The notes beneath the pieces were generated by a model. The model made no database searches. It worked only from the letters and a program-made list of their open reading frames with translations, and was not told the DNA's origin. A stretch of 64,000 nucleotides of DNA from Lycorma delicatula (lineage: Eukaryota; Arthropoda; Insecta; Hemiptera; Fulgoridae), in contig NC_134455.1 in assembly GCF_047948215.1 (NCBI RefSeq), forward strand, positions 306,484,147 through 306,548,146, given 5' to 3'. The stretch's first letter is position 1; the number at the start of each line of letters is the position of its first letter. Made by a program: the position numbers and the translations under genes. Positions 42,500-53,449 of this stretch are shown piece by piece.

Positions 42500-44065
42500 T
42501 TTATAAATTTAAAACACATTAGCACATATAATACTTAAATCAGATATGTCCGTTCTATTATTTATAGAATTTATATCCTCTTTAAAGTGGATCATCTCCA
42601 ATATATTTCTTTTTACGAAATTAGGTTCCCTTTCTAAAATTTTTACTTTATCAAAATCAAATTTATGTTTTTTGGCTTTTTCGTGCTTATTCGATGCAAT
42701 AATTTCATTTTTCCTATATTTATGTGCCTCATTCTTTTTTTTTAAATATTGGATGTTTGTCCAAGATAACATGCTGAACAGTCACTACACGGTATATTGT
42801 ACACCATTAGACTGATTTTGCTTCTTTGCTGGCGCCTTTAATTTTGGAAAAATGTTACCAATCATATTATATCTGCTATAAGCCACCATCAGTCTATTTT
42901 TAAAAAATTTTGAATGTTTTCGGACAAATCAGAAACATATGGAAGCGCCAAATATTATTTTTCATATTCTCTTTTTTTATAAAAAAAAAAACCTATTGTA
43001 AAGCCTATGAATTCTAGGTTTCACAATTTTATCGATAGAACTATTGGGATAGTTATTTTCCAGAAGCGACTCTCTAACTTTTTTTATTATTATTGGTCTT
43101 TCTTTAGGACCCGTAAAACACAAAGCTCTATGTACCAAAACAACCGCCACAGCCTTTTTATGAATAATCGTCTGGGCAGACAAATAATTCAAATACCTTC
43201 CAGAAGCCGTTGGCTTATTATATCAAACAGTATTAATTACGCTACCACAATGCCTTACAGTCATATCCAAATATCCAAAAAATTAAGTTCATTATTTTTT
43301 CCCTTTCTATTGAAAATTGAATGGATTTATTAAATTTTTTAAAATTCATCAAAAATATATTCAATTTTGTCTTCAGGCAAACGCAAAAAAATATCATCAA
43401 CATGTCTTTTATAAATTGGAATGTTCATATTTAATTTCCCTAAAATCCCAATCTCAATATATTCCATTACTAAATTTGTCAAAAATGCCGACACAGGCAC
43501 ACCCATTGCAAAACCGTGCTTTTGTTCATAAAAATTTTCTTCAAACTGAAAATACATATTAGAAGTACAAAATTCAATAATCTCAAAACAATCATTTTTA
43601 TTATTTTTGGTATATCGCCTGATGTCTTCCCAACGCTCACAAATCACAACCTTGACTAATTCAACAGGAATACTGGTATACAAAGAAACAACATCAAAAA
43701 ACACCAAGCAACAACCATCTGGAAAATTTAGTTCCAAAATAAACCTATGGAAACTCCACGAATCTTTAACAGTAAGTTCCGTATTACCAACAACATTTTG
43801 TCAAATTTCAACTAAAAATTTTGACAACCCGTATGTAGATGATTGAATGCAACTAACTATAGGCCTCATCGGGAAACCAACCTCATGCAACTTAATTAAA
43901 CCACAAAGATTTGGTGGTTTTGCATTATTAATGCATAACCTACGTTCTTCTACTTTCGATACGTATTTATTTTTTAATAATTTTTTTATTAGTATATTAT
44001 TTTCCTTTTGTAATTTACTAGTACAGTCAGATCTCTCAACAAATCATTCATTTTTTCTCTATATT
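42500..44065 (-). pseudogene. Penelope-like element: RT and GIY-YIG remnant
   Basis: Minus-strand reading gives, in order: FPMRPIVSCIQSSTYGLSKF near 43870-43810, VVGNTELTVKDSWSFHRF near 43790, and an open frame at 43737-43339 with FFDVVSLYTSIP (motif A), KHGFAMGVPVSAFLTNLVME (motif B) and HVDDIF (motif C, HVDD at 43393-43404; YVDD is usual). Then follow ALCFTGPKERPIIIKKVRES and NNYPNSSIDKI near 43120-43010, a cysteine-bearing GIY-YIG entry (DCSACYLGQTS) near 42790-42750, and the tail KVKILEREPNFVKRNILEMI. These belong to the Penelope-like group, whose RT is related to telomerase. At least five frame changes or stops inactivate it. It is the most complete PLE in the window. Confidence 0.8.
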
Positions 44066-44278
44066 TGTTAGAATCCAGTTAGTTGCATTCAATCACCTAC
44101 TTATGGGTTGTCAAAATTTTTAGTTGAAATTTTAAAAAATGTTTTTTGTAATACGGAACTTACTATTAAAGATTCATGAAGTTTTCATAGTTTCATTTTG
44201 AAACAAAATGTTCCAGGGTTGTTGCTTGGTGTCTTTTGTTGTTCCTTTGTATATCAGTATTCCTATTGAATACTACAC
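44066..44278 (+). pseudogene. Inverted duplicate of the PLE RT start
   Basis: The plus strand repeats the 43672-43870 minus-strand segment: SCIQSPTYGLSKFLVEILKN, NTELTIKDS and GLLLGVFCCSFVYQYSY-type residues. The two copies face each other with a spacer of about 200 bp. It is interrupted at about 44279 by the 5'UTR-like repeat. Its substitutions differ from those of the partner, so the inversion is not recent. Confidence 0.8.
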
Positions 44279-44760
44279 CAACCCGATACTGTGGGGCTCT
44301 GTGGGCCACTACTGCCACGCTATAGTGGGGACCCAACTGTCGCTGAGAGGAAGCTCGGTCTGATTCCAATGGATGAGCCACAACTCTCCGACATCGCCGG
44401 ACCAGCTTCCGGACTCAACATTCCAACCCCGTAGGGGAAGACACCTGCCTAGTGACGTTCCGTTCGCCATCACCCCCCCCCCCCCCCGAACATTGCCCTA
44501 TTGGACTTTAACGGGAGTCGTCTATCGCCCTCTGACGTTTTACATCTCATAGTAATAAACCTAGCCTCGTTGGGATGCCACCGATGTAAATGCCTCGGTA
44601 GACATTTGCATCGGTGATTTAATAACTCAGCTTATTGCCTTAGCTGTAGGTCTCGTCCAGTCCGGACATCTTGAATGTCCTACATTGTCTCCCTCTGAAC
44701 TTCTGTTTATCTTTCTTCACCAAAGAAAGATGAACATAAGTGCGAGAAGATGAACCGCAA
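44279..44760 (-). mobile_element. 5'UTR-like repeat, copy 3 (inverted)
   Basis: The minus strand contains, in order, ACCGAGGCATTTACATCGGT, GTGTCTTCCCCTACGGGG, TTGAGTCCGGAAGCTGG, GAGTTGTGGCTCATCCATTG and GTCCCCACTATAGCGTGGCA. It thereby links the block seen at 8.2-8.5 and 51.3-51.5 kb to the block seen at 36.3 and 47.3 kb, which shows that they belong to one composite leader. A 15-base C homopolymer lies at 44473-44487. There is no protein domain. Confidence 0.65.
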
Positions 44761-44764
44761 AATA

Positions 44765-45535
44765 TAAAAACAAGAAGCAGACCAAATTTGGCAGTAAGAA
44801 AAAATTGCTTTAAAAAATAAGTACAAACAAAAATAGCAAAGAAACTGCTAATTAACTAATGCTAAGTGCAATTCTTTAAATCTTTACGCATTGAATGAAA
44901 TAAATTAAAGTTAATAAATATCTTGTTTAGAATCGTTAAGTTATAATATTTTAAATATATTTATATATATGACAATATTTTGTTAAAATAATTTGTAAGA
45001 AGCACGTATTTTATTTCAGTGGTAAATTGTTTGTAAAACATAAAAAATCCAAATTTCAGCTGATTGTAATATTTTACGGTTTTATTTAGTTTTCAATAGT
45101 CAGCTGTTTACTGTTTTCGATTGTAAGTAACTTTTTTTAGCTCCGGATGCTAAACAGAAAAATAAAAGAAGTGTTATAATATTAAATATTTCATAATAAA
45201 AATTTCTTTTTCAGAAGATTTTGTTTATTTCATTATTATAAGAATTATAATAATGTTACAATAATTTGTAACGAAAAAGATGAATTTTTCTTCATATTAA
45301 TTTTTGCCGTCTTAAGAAAACGTTGAAAAGTAACATTTATCAGAAGGCAAAACATTTAATATCTTACAGTGGTTCCGGAGGCTAAACAGAAAAATAAGAG
45401 AAGAAAGATATGTCGGAAAATCAACATTATCTTACTTTGTTGACCTAACTTTTAATTCAATGTGTGTTCATTAGTTTACCCAGTTTTTTTCTGGACAACT
45501 AAGTTAATTTTCATATTCCTACTGTACTAAATTGG
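44765..45535 (+). mobile_element. AT-rich DNA with two SINE family 2 tail fragments
   Basis: AGCTCCGGATGCTAAACAGA at 45140-45159 and TTCCGGAGGCTAAACAGAAA at 45373-45392 each match the end of SINE family 2 (CTGGAAGCTAAACAGGAAAA near 51085). The rest of the interval is AT-rich without recognised features. Confidence 0.5.
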
Positions 45536-45538
45536 TTT

Positions 45539-45830
45539 GTATGGCATTTCTCCCGCCACCACCCATTCGGTTCCCCTAAATCATTAGACCGAATGTCTGT
45601 GCCACAAACGGCTACTGAGCCTCAAAACAGTTAAACGAACAGTCCTAACAAGCTCCTAGAGCTAACCGAATTGCGTGAGCGAACTAAGCGTGGTGCCACA
45701 CACCTCTCGCTTTGTGTCCCACCGCTCACTTGTCATATATTATTAAAAAGATGTGTAGGCACACCCCGTCAACTAATAACTGTACTAACTTACAACCTAT
45801 TGTACTAAGTTGGACTGACATGAATCGTCA
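45539..45830 (-). mobile_element. R1-clade 3'UTR fragment
   Basis: This is the complement of the family 3' end found at 62.2-62.5 kb (-) and 22.0-22.26 kb (+). GGCATTTCTCCCGCCACCAC, CGGCTACTGAGCC, CGCTCACTTGTCA and GGCACACCCCGTCAACTA are shared. The coding part is missing, so this is an extreme 5' truncation. Confidence 0.8.
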
Positions 45831-45899
45831 AACTTTATAAAACTTAAAACACTTTTCCTGTAAAATTTACAAAAACATATATATATCAGCTTCCGCCAT

Positions 45900-46970
45900 C
45901 TAACCACAGAAATTACCGAAGTTGTTGAAAATGATATCCATCCACTTCTATTCACTTGTCAACACGTTTGACCCTGTCCTGGCTACTCTTTTTAGCTGTA
46001 TCCGTCTATATCCAGGATGGCACTGGTGATGCTTGCCTTCAATTTCTGCAGGGTGTGTGAATTGTTACTATTAGCAATTTATTTTTTTGAAGTAACCCCA
46101 CAGAAAGAAATCTGAACTAGTCATACAGACGATCTTGACGACCACAATCCTTTAGAAATGACTCTTCCACCGAAAATATCCTGTAGCATCTTCGTATTAG
46201 AGCGAGGTGTATGTAATACACTGGCGCTGTCCTTTTGCAACCGGTCACGATCATCCCTTCTAGTAAGACTATGAACTATTGGATAATTTCTTGGTAGGCG
46301 GCAGCATCCACAGTTTTTTCAAAACCACAAGGGTCCTGTTATTCGTCGCCTACCTCACATTATACACCTATTTTTTTTTTGTGGGTTAGGGGAAATTCAA
46401 AGAAAATATGCGAGCATTCAGTATCCCAGGTCCGGTAGTTATGGCTATTAACATAACCAAACAGGTTACACCAGGCTTCATCTATAAAAAACACTTGAGG
46501 TAAAATGCCAGACTTGTCTCTAATGAAACTCTTGAATCATCGATGATAGTGAACCCTTTTAGCATAATCAGCACTAGTAAGTTCATGGAAAACCTGCATT
46601 CGATACTGATAATATTTTAGCTCCTCACTACAGTTTGGGCCGGGCTTAATGAAATGTTCTTTTCCGGCGTAGTCCACAAAAATTTACGAGGATATCTTGT
46701 AATGCCCTTTAATATCCTGCACGTCCTGTGACGTTAACACTGATTTCTATCAGGCTTGTTTCCAGTCTAACACCGAACCAATCTATTAGCCAACTTCTGA
46801 ATAACACTCCACTGGTGTTTCCTTTTCAAATATTTCCCTGAACGTTTGCTGACGTTCAAACAACATGAGATTTTGTCTCTCAATATCTCTGAATAACTTT
46901 CCATCAGGAATACATGTTCTTCACCGGTTAACCGCATTTTAACAAACGACACACGATTACACAACTTTAT
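45900..46970 (-). pseudogene. Tc3/mariner-like transposase, nearly full length but decayed
   Basis: Minus-strand order: KMRLTGEEHVFLMESYSEIL (N-terminal helix-turn-helix, from about 46940), HQWSVIQKLANRLVRC, HYHRWFKSFIRDKSG near 46550-46515, VFFIDEAWCNLFGYVN near 46495-46450 (first catalytic D in IDEA), SHNYRTWDTE, then LQKDSASVLHTPRSNTKMLQ near 46240-46185 (second D; QQDGA is usual), then DFFLWGYFKK near 46110-46085. Stops and frameshifts occur throughout, and the usual PD residues before DFF are degraded. TTTTAAGTTGAAAACT at 47140-47155 may be the outer terminal repeat. The usual length of about 340 residues fits the span. Confidence 0.75.
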
Positions 46971-47169
46971 TCAAAAGGCAATGCTAGACACAGATTGACA
47001 ACAGTCAACAGTGCAGGCAATAAACAGTCCTTCCACCCCAGCTCCAGCCGTACCAATATCTACCACACTGTTTTACTCATCTCAAACCAACATATGCATT
47101 TTAACAAAAATATGCATTTAGTATAAGGTACTGATTGATGGGACTTCTTTTAAGTTGAAAACTTTGTAT

Positions 47170-47785
47170 ATATGATGTCTTGAAATGGCTTAGACGGCAC
47201 GTGGCACCTTCAAACCTTGTGGTAGCCCTGAAAAGGGTCGTTTGTGTATTTTTTGAGGCACCTCTGAAAAGGACTGTTGAGTCCGGAAGGGTCAGGCGAA
47301 GTCGTAGAATTGTGGCTCATCCATTGGAATCAGACCGAGCTTCCCCTCAGCGACAGTTGGGTCCCCACTATAGCGTGGCAGTAGCGGCCCCCAGAGCCTC
47401 ACAGTGTCAGGTCGGCGTATTTTGTCCTGCGCCGGCACGGCCGAGGCGGTTTCCCCCGAGCGAACCCTCGCTGGGTCGGCTCCTACTGATGGGTCCGCTA
47501 GAAATCCGGCAAGCTGGATCGCAAAGGTAGCATCTGCGTATTGCGGCTCCCTCGATGGGCCGGAAAAGCCTGCTGCTTCGGCGAGGATGTTGGTATTTAC
47601 CGGGAGGTCCCACGTTGGACCGGCCAGGGAACTTCTTCTTCCATGTTCTTCTTCTGTATCATCTCCAGGCGGTGGTTGGCGAAGAATTTTATAATATGGC
47701 CCCTACGAATGGTGGGACCGCAGCGCCGCTGTGGCGGGAGAGTTGCGTGATCTGGTATCTTGGTGGGGAATGGCATTTGTGCAGG
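47170..47785 (+). mobile_element. 5'UTR-like repeat, copy 4, with hairpin units
   Basis: It begins with one tandem-type unit (AAATGGCTTAGACGGC, 47183-47198) with the hairpin AGCCCT-GAAA-AGGGTC at 47224-47239, then a decayed one at 47260-47275. The GC-rich blocks shared with 36.3 and 44.3 kb follow, then an extension not seen elsewhere (GGCGAGGATGTTGGTATTTA, GGTGGTTGGCGAAGAATT). GC-rich open frames on both strands here carry no recognisable domain. It ends at a (TA)n tract at 47793-47812. Confidence 0.65.
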
Positions 47786-47814
47786 CATTTATATATATAT
47801 ATATATATATAAAG

Positions 47815-48812
47815 AGCTTAATTATTGTATACACTTGCATGGGTACTATTCCAAATAGGTTACAAAAATTTAGATGCATTTGGGCATTCGAGAATTTTGT
47901 ATGCTTAATTAGTTTTCTTGGAAACCAATTTTTAAGTTTGAAAGTTATAATTAATTTAGCTTTCTCTTTAATATAGGAAATCTAATATCACAGATTTAGC
48001 GTGTTGTTTTAACATTATATTTCTCATATGAAGTATACATTTTCATTTCTGAAATATTTCTGTATTTTCTTGTACGATGTGTGAAGAAGATCAGTAACGA
48101 TGGGGCTGGGAAAATCAAAATGACTTCCCTCCAAACCGGCTTACAGCTGTACTAACAATGCCGCATTTCTTGTTGCAGTTAAAGTAATCAAGCACATAGA
48201 CGGATAGAGTGAAAATTAGCTTGGTCCAATGCAGGATCCAGATCAGGATGAATGTTGATAGATGTTTTAGATGGGTGGGAGATCGTTTGTAAACTTTAAT
48301 TTTTGCCATTAATCTTACTTAAACGTACTTAAAGAAATTTACATCGATGCTATTTATTTCTAAAACAAGAATATAGTATAAAGTCAGAAACAAAAAAAAA
48401 AGGTTCTGATAAGAAGTCTAATATACTGTAAATTTTTTTCAGGTCTGTCTCGTATTTCAGTTAATAGAAAATAATAATGTAATATAATAATAATATATCA
48501 GGTAATAATGAAGTAGTTTATTAGTATTAATAAACTTACTTGGAAACGGTGAACAACCGTGTGAAACCAGCAAGAATGGTATGTGTTTTGACCCTGGTTA
48601 TAACGAGTTTTAATGTATTGGTTTTTCCTAACTTGATCCATTTTTTCTCACATTCCTCTTTGTGTAAAATAGTTCATATTTAACCGATTATTTTACAAAG
48701 AAGAATAAACAACTAATTTTACATTTTTAACTGTTTTTTCAATTCGTAGTAGTAAATTACCATTAATATAGGTCATAAAAAACTAATCTGTTTAGCCTGT
48801 AAACTATTTGTC
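47815..48812 (-). repeat. Right arm of the large inverted repeat
   Basis: This is the inverted copy of 40567-42085, with the stretch corresponding to 41380-41935 replaced by about 50 bp. The 64-codon frame starting MAKIKVYKRSP is open in both arms (41063-41257 and 48309-48115), but the differences do not favour silent sites (three altered residues, three silent changes by my count), so I do not treat it as a gene. Confidence 0.85.
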
Positions 48813-48814
48813 TT

Positions 48815-50335
48815 CTTGTTTTTTAATAATTCTTTTCTATACGCTGAGGTTTTTTTTAGTAAACCTGAATTATTAAATTTCTTAATAATTTATTAATTCC
48901 GGTTTAATTTAATTTAATAAAATTTTTATTTTATTATAATTAATTCGAACTATAGATTGTCGTAAATATAATGTAATCATAACCAATCTAATAAAGAGTA
49001 TTGCTTCTACTTTTTTATGAAATAAAAAATAAATAATTATTACATATATCATTATTTCAAAAAATAAAATTAATAATAAATAAGAATTTCTATTGCGCAT
49101 AATTAAAATTGTAACATCTTAAAGAAATATTTTAGGCATATCCTTTCATAATGATAAGGCGGGTAAAAAGTTTACTGAAGGTGAAAAATAATATTGAAGT
49201 ACAGGATCTGAAAGGAGATTTTAAGAGGTGAGAAGTGGAGAAACAGCACAGAATATGATAAGGGCTGCTCTTCCGTCCACGTGTTCTGTATCACTAAAGG
49301 TGACCCAAATATTTCTCTTCTCTTGATCCACTGCACTGAAAAGTTTAACATTTTATTCCTTTCTTTAAGATATTCATCTTGAAAAATGTAACAAAAACAT
49401 TTTTCTGTAAATACTAGATACTTGAAAGAAAAATTTATATGGTCAATATTATTAAGTTTTATGTACTTTCTGTTAACATACCCTTGTTACCATAGTAAAT
49501 GCATTCGTTTAACTAAAATTGATTGAGATATATAAGTGAAAAGTGTAGGATTTGAAAACACCTTGTAAAAATTAAATACTCAATCTAGCGACTTCCTATG
49601 AGAATACTTGTGTTATTTTGTAATTTTTGTATTTTGAACTTCTTTTTAACAAATTAAATTGCAAAATATTTGCGCAGCTTTTAGAGAAAATTTAATATAC
49701 CTCCTAGAACTGTAAATTTACATCAAATTAACAGACGATTAACGTTAAACTGAAAAAATTACAGCATAATAAAAGAGTAGGTCTCCTACTACAGGTATTT
49801 ATAATTATTTTTTTAATAGAAATCATTCTTTTAATAAATGTATTACATTATTGTTGCAACAGGATTGAGTACAATGAAAGAGGAGACAGCTATATTTCTA
49901 GTGAACAACAAAGACTATTTTAGTTCCTGTAAAATGTGATTGGACAGTCCCGACAGCCAAACTAAGTTTATTTTATCAAGTTTAAATTTGTTATAGTAAT
50001 ACGAAACTAAATTTTTAAAAGGAGACATTAATAGTAGAAAAGTATTTCTATTCGAAATAAATAATTATCTACTATATTAATGGAAAACACTTATAAAATA
50101 AAAAAGAGAGTTAAAATCTTGTATTAGAATTAATCAAAATAATTTTTGCTTCCTTTTCAAAAACTTCAAGGGAGAATTAACAATGACTGTGTGAATAATA
50201 TTGTAACGTGGCCAGTGTAACCAGAAAGAAGAAAGAGAGAGAAAATAAAAAAGAAAAGTCTAGAAGGAATCAAAGTGATTCTTTCTAGAAAATGATATAG
50301 AAAATGCAGAAGGCGCGGACAATAAAAATGATCAA
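48815..50335. other. AT-rich DNA, no gene recognised
   Basis: AT-rich, with unsupported short frames at 48909-49100 and 50166-50357 (-). I detected no repeat copy. Confidence 0.5.
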
Positions 50336-50339
50336 GATT

Positions 50340-51500
50340 AAAAAAAATTGATAACAATCAATAGGATGGCCGGATACTGGTACTGCAAGTAATGAGATAT
50401 AAATATTGCTGGGTACCAGTAGACAGAGTTAGTAGTTCTTCAATTTCGAGCTCGGTGCAGAGGCGATGAAAGCGATAACAGTAATTGTTTGGCAACAACA
50501 ACTGAAGAGTGCATCACGAGTATTGATTTTGGACAGTGGTTGAAAACAATAAACTATTCCGTAAGTTAGTTGTAAACAGCAGTCCGAAGTCAGACCAGAA
50601 CGTAGGCTATGTTCTTGTTAGATGTTTATTAAATTTGTGGATCTCTTTATTGATTTTTAAGTAAATCAAGAGGACTTTGAGTAAATTGAATTGTAGAAAA
50701 AAAGTTTCGGTTGTTGCGATCAACACTTTTTTTGTTGGTATGAGGATAGTTTTCTGATTTTAAAGATACAATCAAGTAATGTTAGAATCTGAGTGCATAG
50801 TCTAATTGAAATTAACCCACCTGGTTGGTCTAGTGGTGAACGCGTCTTCCCAAATCAGCTGATTTGGAAGTCGAGAGTTCCAGCGTTCAAGTCCTAGTAA
50901 AGGCAGATACTTTTATACGGATTTGAATGCTACATCGTGGACACCGGTGTTCTTTGGTGGTTGGGTTTCAATTAACCACACATATCAGGAATGGTCGAAC
51001 TGAGACTGTACAAGACTACACTTCATTTACACTCATACATATCTTCCTCATTCATCCTCTGAAGTAATAGCTGAACGGTAATTCCTGGAAGCTAAACAGG
51101 AAAAAAAGAAAGACAGAAAGTCTAATTGAAGTTAGATATAAGAAGAGTTTTTTTTTTTTGTGAAACCTTCGCTGTTTTATAGGAAGGTGTGGGAATCGCG
51201 CTTCCACGAATCGGTTAATTTTATAGTTAAGGGTTGTAAGTTATGGTAGGTGATCACTGTTGAAAGAGGCCATAGGAAGGCGATAGTAAGTTTTGTAAAT
51301 ATACAGATGGAAATGTCTGCTGAGGCATTTACATCAGTGGCATCCAGATAGAAGCCAACCTGATGACTGTAATGTGTTATCAGGTTTAGAGGGTCTAAAA
51401 GACGACCTCAGGTAAAACCTATCAGGGCTAGGAACTGAGGGGTAGTGCGGCGACTGGGATCATCACAAGAGGGTGTCTTCCCCTACGGGGGTCAGAATGT
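50340..51500 (+). mobile_element. 5'UTR-like repeat, copy 5, split by a SINE
   Basis: It shares GTTGCGATCAACACTTTTT (50712-50730), CGCGCTTCC, GAAGGCGAT, GCATTTACATCAGTGGCATC and GTCTTCCCCTACGGGG with copies 1 and 3. Upstream, at 50340-50700, lies a stretch with a TATAAATA word (50400-50407) and an AATAAA (50549-50554), which would fit a promoter and processing signal, but I cannot prove it belongs to the repeat. The SINE at 50811-51118 interrupts the repeat and is therefore younger. Confidence 0.55.
50811..51118 (+). mobile_element. tRNA-derived SINE family 2, complete with target-site duplications
   Basis: The head has an A box (TGGTCTAGTGG, 50826-50836) and a B box (GTTCAAGTC, 50885-50893). 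The body includes ACACCGGTGTTCTTTGGTGG and CACACATATCAGGAATGGTC, and the tail is GAAGCTAAACAGGAAAAAAA with GAAAGACAG. AGTCTAATTGAA flanks it at 50799-50810 and 51119-51130, and the match continues with one mismatch (ATTA versus GTTA). It is the reference copy for the fragments at 21.0, 36.5 and 45.1-45.4 kb. The tRNA-like head cannot fold as a functional tRNA. Confidence 0.92.
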
Positions 51501-51504
51501 GTAT

Positions 51505-52258
51505 ATGCTAAAATAATGTTTTTATGATTATACTAATAATTCCGTATAAAATCAACTGAAAAAGAAACATTTTTCTGAGTTATTAAAACTTAACAAAAAT
51601 CAAAGAAATAAATAATAACAAAAAATAATCTACTGATTATTTTTATGGCTAAACTCGTATTTTTTGTAAATTTCAATATATTTATTTGTATTTTTTACTT
51701 TACAGACAACTATTTGTAACAAAATTTATAAATCTCTTTCCATAAAAACAGCGTTAATTTCTCTATTGACTCATGAGTAACGAAAACGCACTTCTGTTAT
51801 TGTCACTACATCCAGTAATTTAATATACCATTCACAAGAGTTTTATATTCAATTCTTTGAAAAATAGTAAAGTTACTCATACTTGCTGGGAAGTTCAAGT
51901 TACCTTAATAGTCACTGTAAACTGATAAAAAATTTTACATATGTAAATATTGACGACAAAATAAAATATATGCCTTTTTTTTATCAGCTTTAATTTTACC
52001 AATCGCATAATTTGCATACACGTTAACAAAACAAAGTACGTGAGGTAAACAAAAAAAAAACCAAACTAATAAAAAACATTCATTAGTATTTCTACTTTAT
52101 AAATTTTCTCTATAAGTAGCTTACTTTATTTAGGATGCATTTTTGTACTTGTCTTAAGATTAACTAACTATAAAATTTACGTTTGCACCAGTAAAATTTT
52201 TTGCATTGAAAAATCCTTCAAGAAATTTATAAGCGAATTTTCTTTCGAAATGCCGAAA
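51505..52258. other. AT-rich DNA, nothing recognised
   Basis: AT-rich interval between the 5'UTR-like repeat and the I-like RT. No RNase H or 3'UTR of the I-like element is found here, although it should follow the RT on the minus strand. Confidence 0.5.
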
Positions 52259-52261
52259 TTT

Positions 52262-53440
52262 CCGGCAGTGTTGTGTTATGCCATTTTCAAGATTCTTTCA
52301 CATGAATATTCATTGTTGACACGTACACTCATTGTTGGAAGGTACGGTCATTCATATAGTTGCTGAGCAGTACAGGCAGATTGCCACGAATGCCCCAGTC
52401 ATATATTGGAGCATTTCTCCATAACGCCAGGTCATATCGAAAGCCTTCTGAAGATCAAAGAAGACTCCGACACAATGTTTCCTTGTAATAAAGATGTTAT
52501 ATATAACGTTCTCTAAGTTAATCATTTGATCAGTGGTAGAATGGTATTGACGAAAACCTGCTTGATACGGTGATATCAGGGTTTCTTTTTCCAAAACCCA
52601 AACGAGTCGATTATTAATCATTTTTTCCAATATTTTTCCCATAGCGCACGTCAAGGAGATAGGGCGATAGCTATTGGGATCTGTTAAATTTTTATTTTTC
52701 TTTGGTACTGGAACAAAATGAACATTTTTCCACTGCTGCGGGTACATTCCATCCCGCCATATTTGATTATACAATTCTAGTAATTTGCGTTTTGCAGTGG
52801 TATTCAGCGGCCTGATCATATTATAATGGATTTCATCCGGACCAGCAGCTGTGTTGCCTGCTTTTTCCAACGCTTTCACGAATTCTTCCATTTTAAATGG
52901 TACATTATATGAGTAATTATACTCAGTTCTAAAATTTAGTAGACCTTCAAGTTCTTCTTTTTTCGCTCGAAATTCTTCTTCGTAGTTAGCCGTATTGCTG
53001 ACTTTCTCGAAGTGATTGGATAATAACTCTGCGATTTCGTTTGGAGTGTCCTTAATTTCGTCTTCATCTTGAAGGCTAGACATGGGTGCAAAAGTTTTAC
53101 GCCCACAAATCGCCTTCACTTTCCTCCAAACATCTGATGCAGTAGTGGTTATGTCGATGGATGACACGTATTGCTGCCAGGATCGTTTCTTCGAGTCTAT
53201 CATGAGACGTTTTGCATACGCCCTGTGTTTTTTAAAGGCAATAAGATTCTCTGTGGTAGGACGTTTCTTAAAGGTGTTATACGCCCTTTTCTTTCTTTTA
53301 ATAGCTTCACTTATTTCATCGTTCCACCATGGAACGGGTCGTTTCGTAAGTTTCCCAGATGTTTTGGGAATGAATCTCGATGCCGACTCAAGTATGGCAA
53401 TTTTTACAGCATCGACATCGTCCCTCCCCGATAACTCCAA
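52262..53440 (-). pseudogene. I-like non-LTR reverse transcriptase (N-terminal half)
   Basis: This is the best-preserved RT frame: open from 53440 to 52352 (362 codons). After a linker rich in basic residues (KKRAYNTFKKRPTTENLIAF) comes the RT entry ALEKAGNTAAGPDEI, then VPVPKKNKNLTDPNSYRPIS, LTCAMGKILEKMINNRLVW, QAGFRQYHSTTDQMINLENV and motif A VGVFFDLQKAFDMTWRYGEM. At 52352 the frame stops. Frameshifted remains (NNEYSCERI and a broken GIPQG) continue to about 52262. Motif C, the thumb and RNase H are absent. The enzyme would copy element RNA at the nicked target; here it lacks one of the catalytic motifs. Confidence 0.85.
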
Positions 53441-53449
53441 TTGTTTCAG

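Noticed and set aside
44473..44487. Fifteen-base C homopolymer as a functional G-quadruplex site
   Set aside because: A single uninterrupted run in one copy of a repeat is more simply a replication or sequencing-length artefact; other copies have no such run.
47180..47694. Overlapping GC-rich open frames of about 70-116 codons on both strands
   Set aside because: They exist on both strands, carry no domain, and lie in a non-coding leader repeat where the other copies do not keep the frames.
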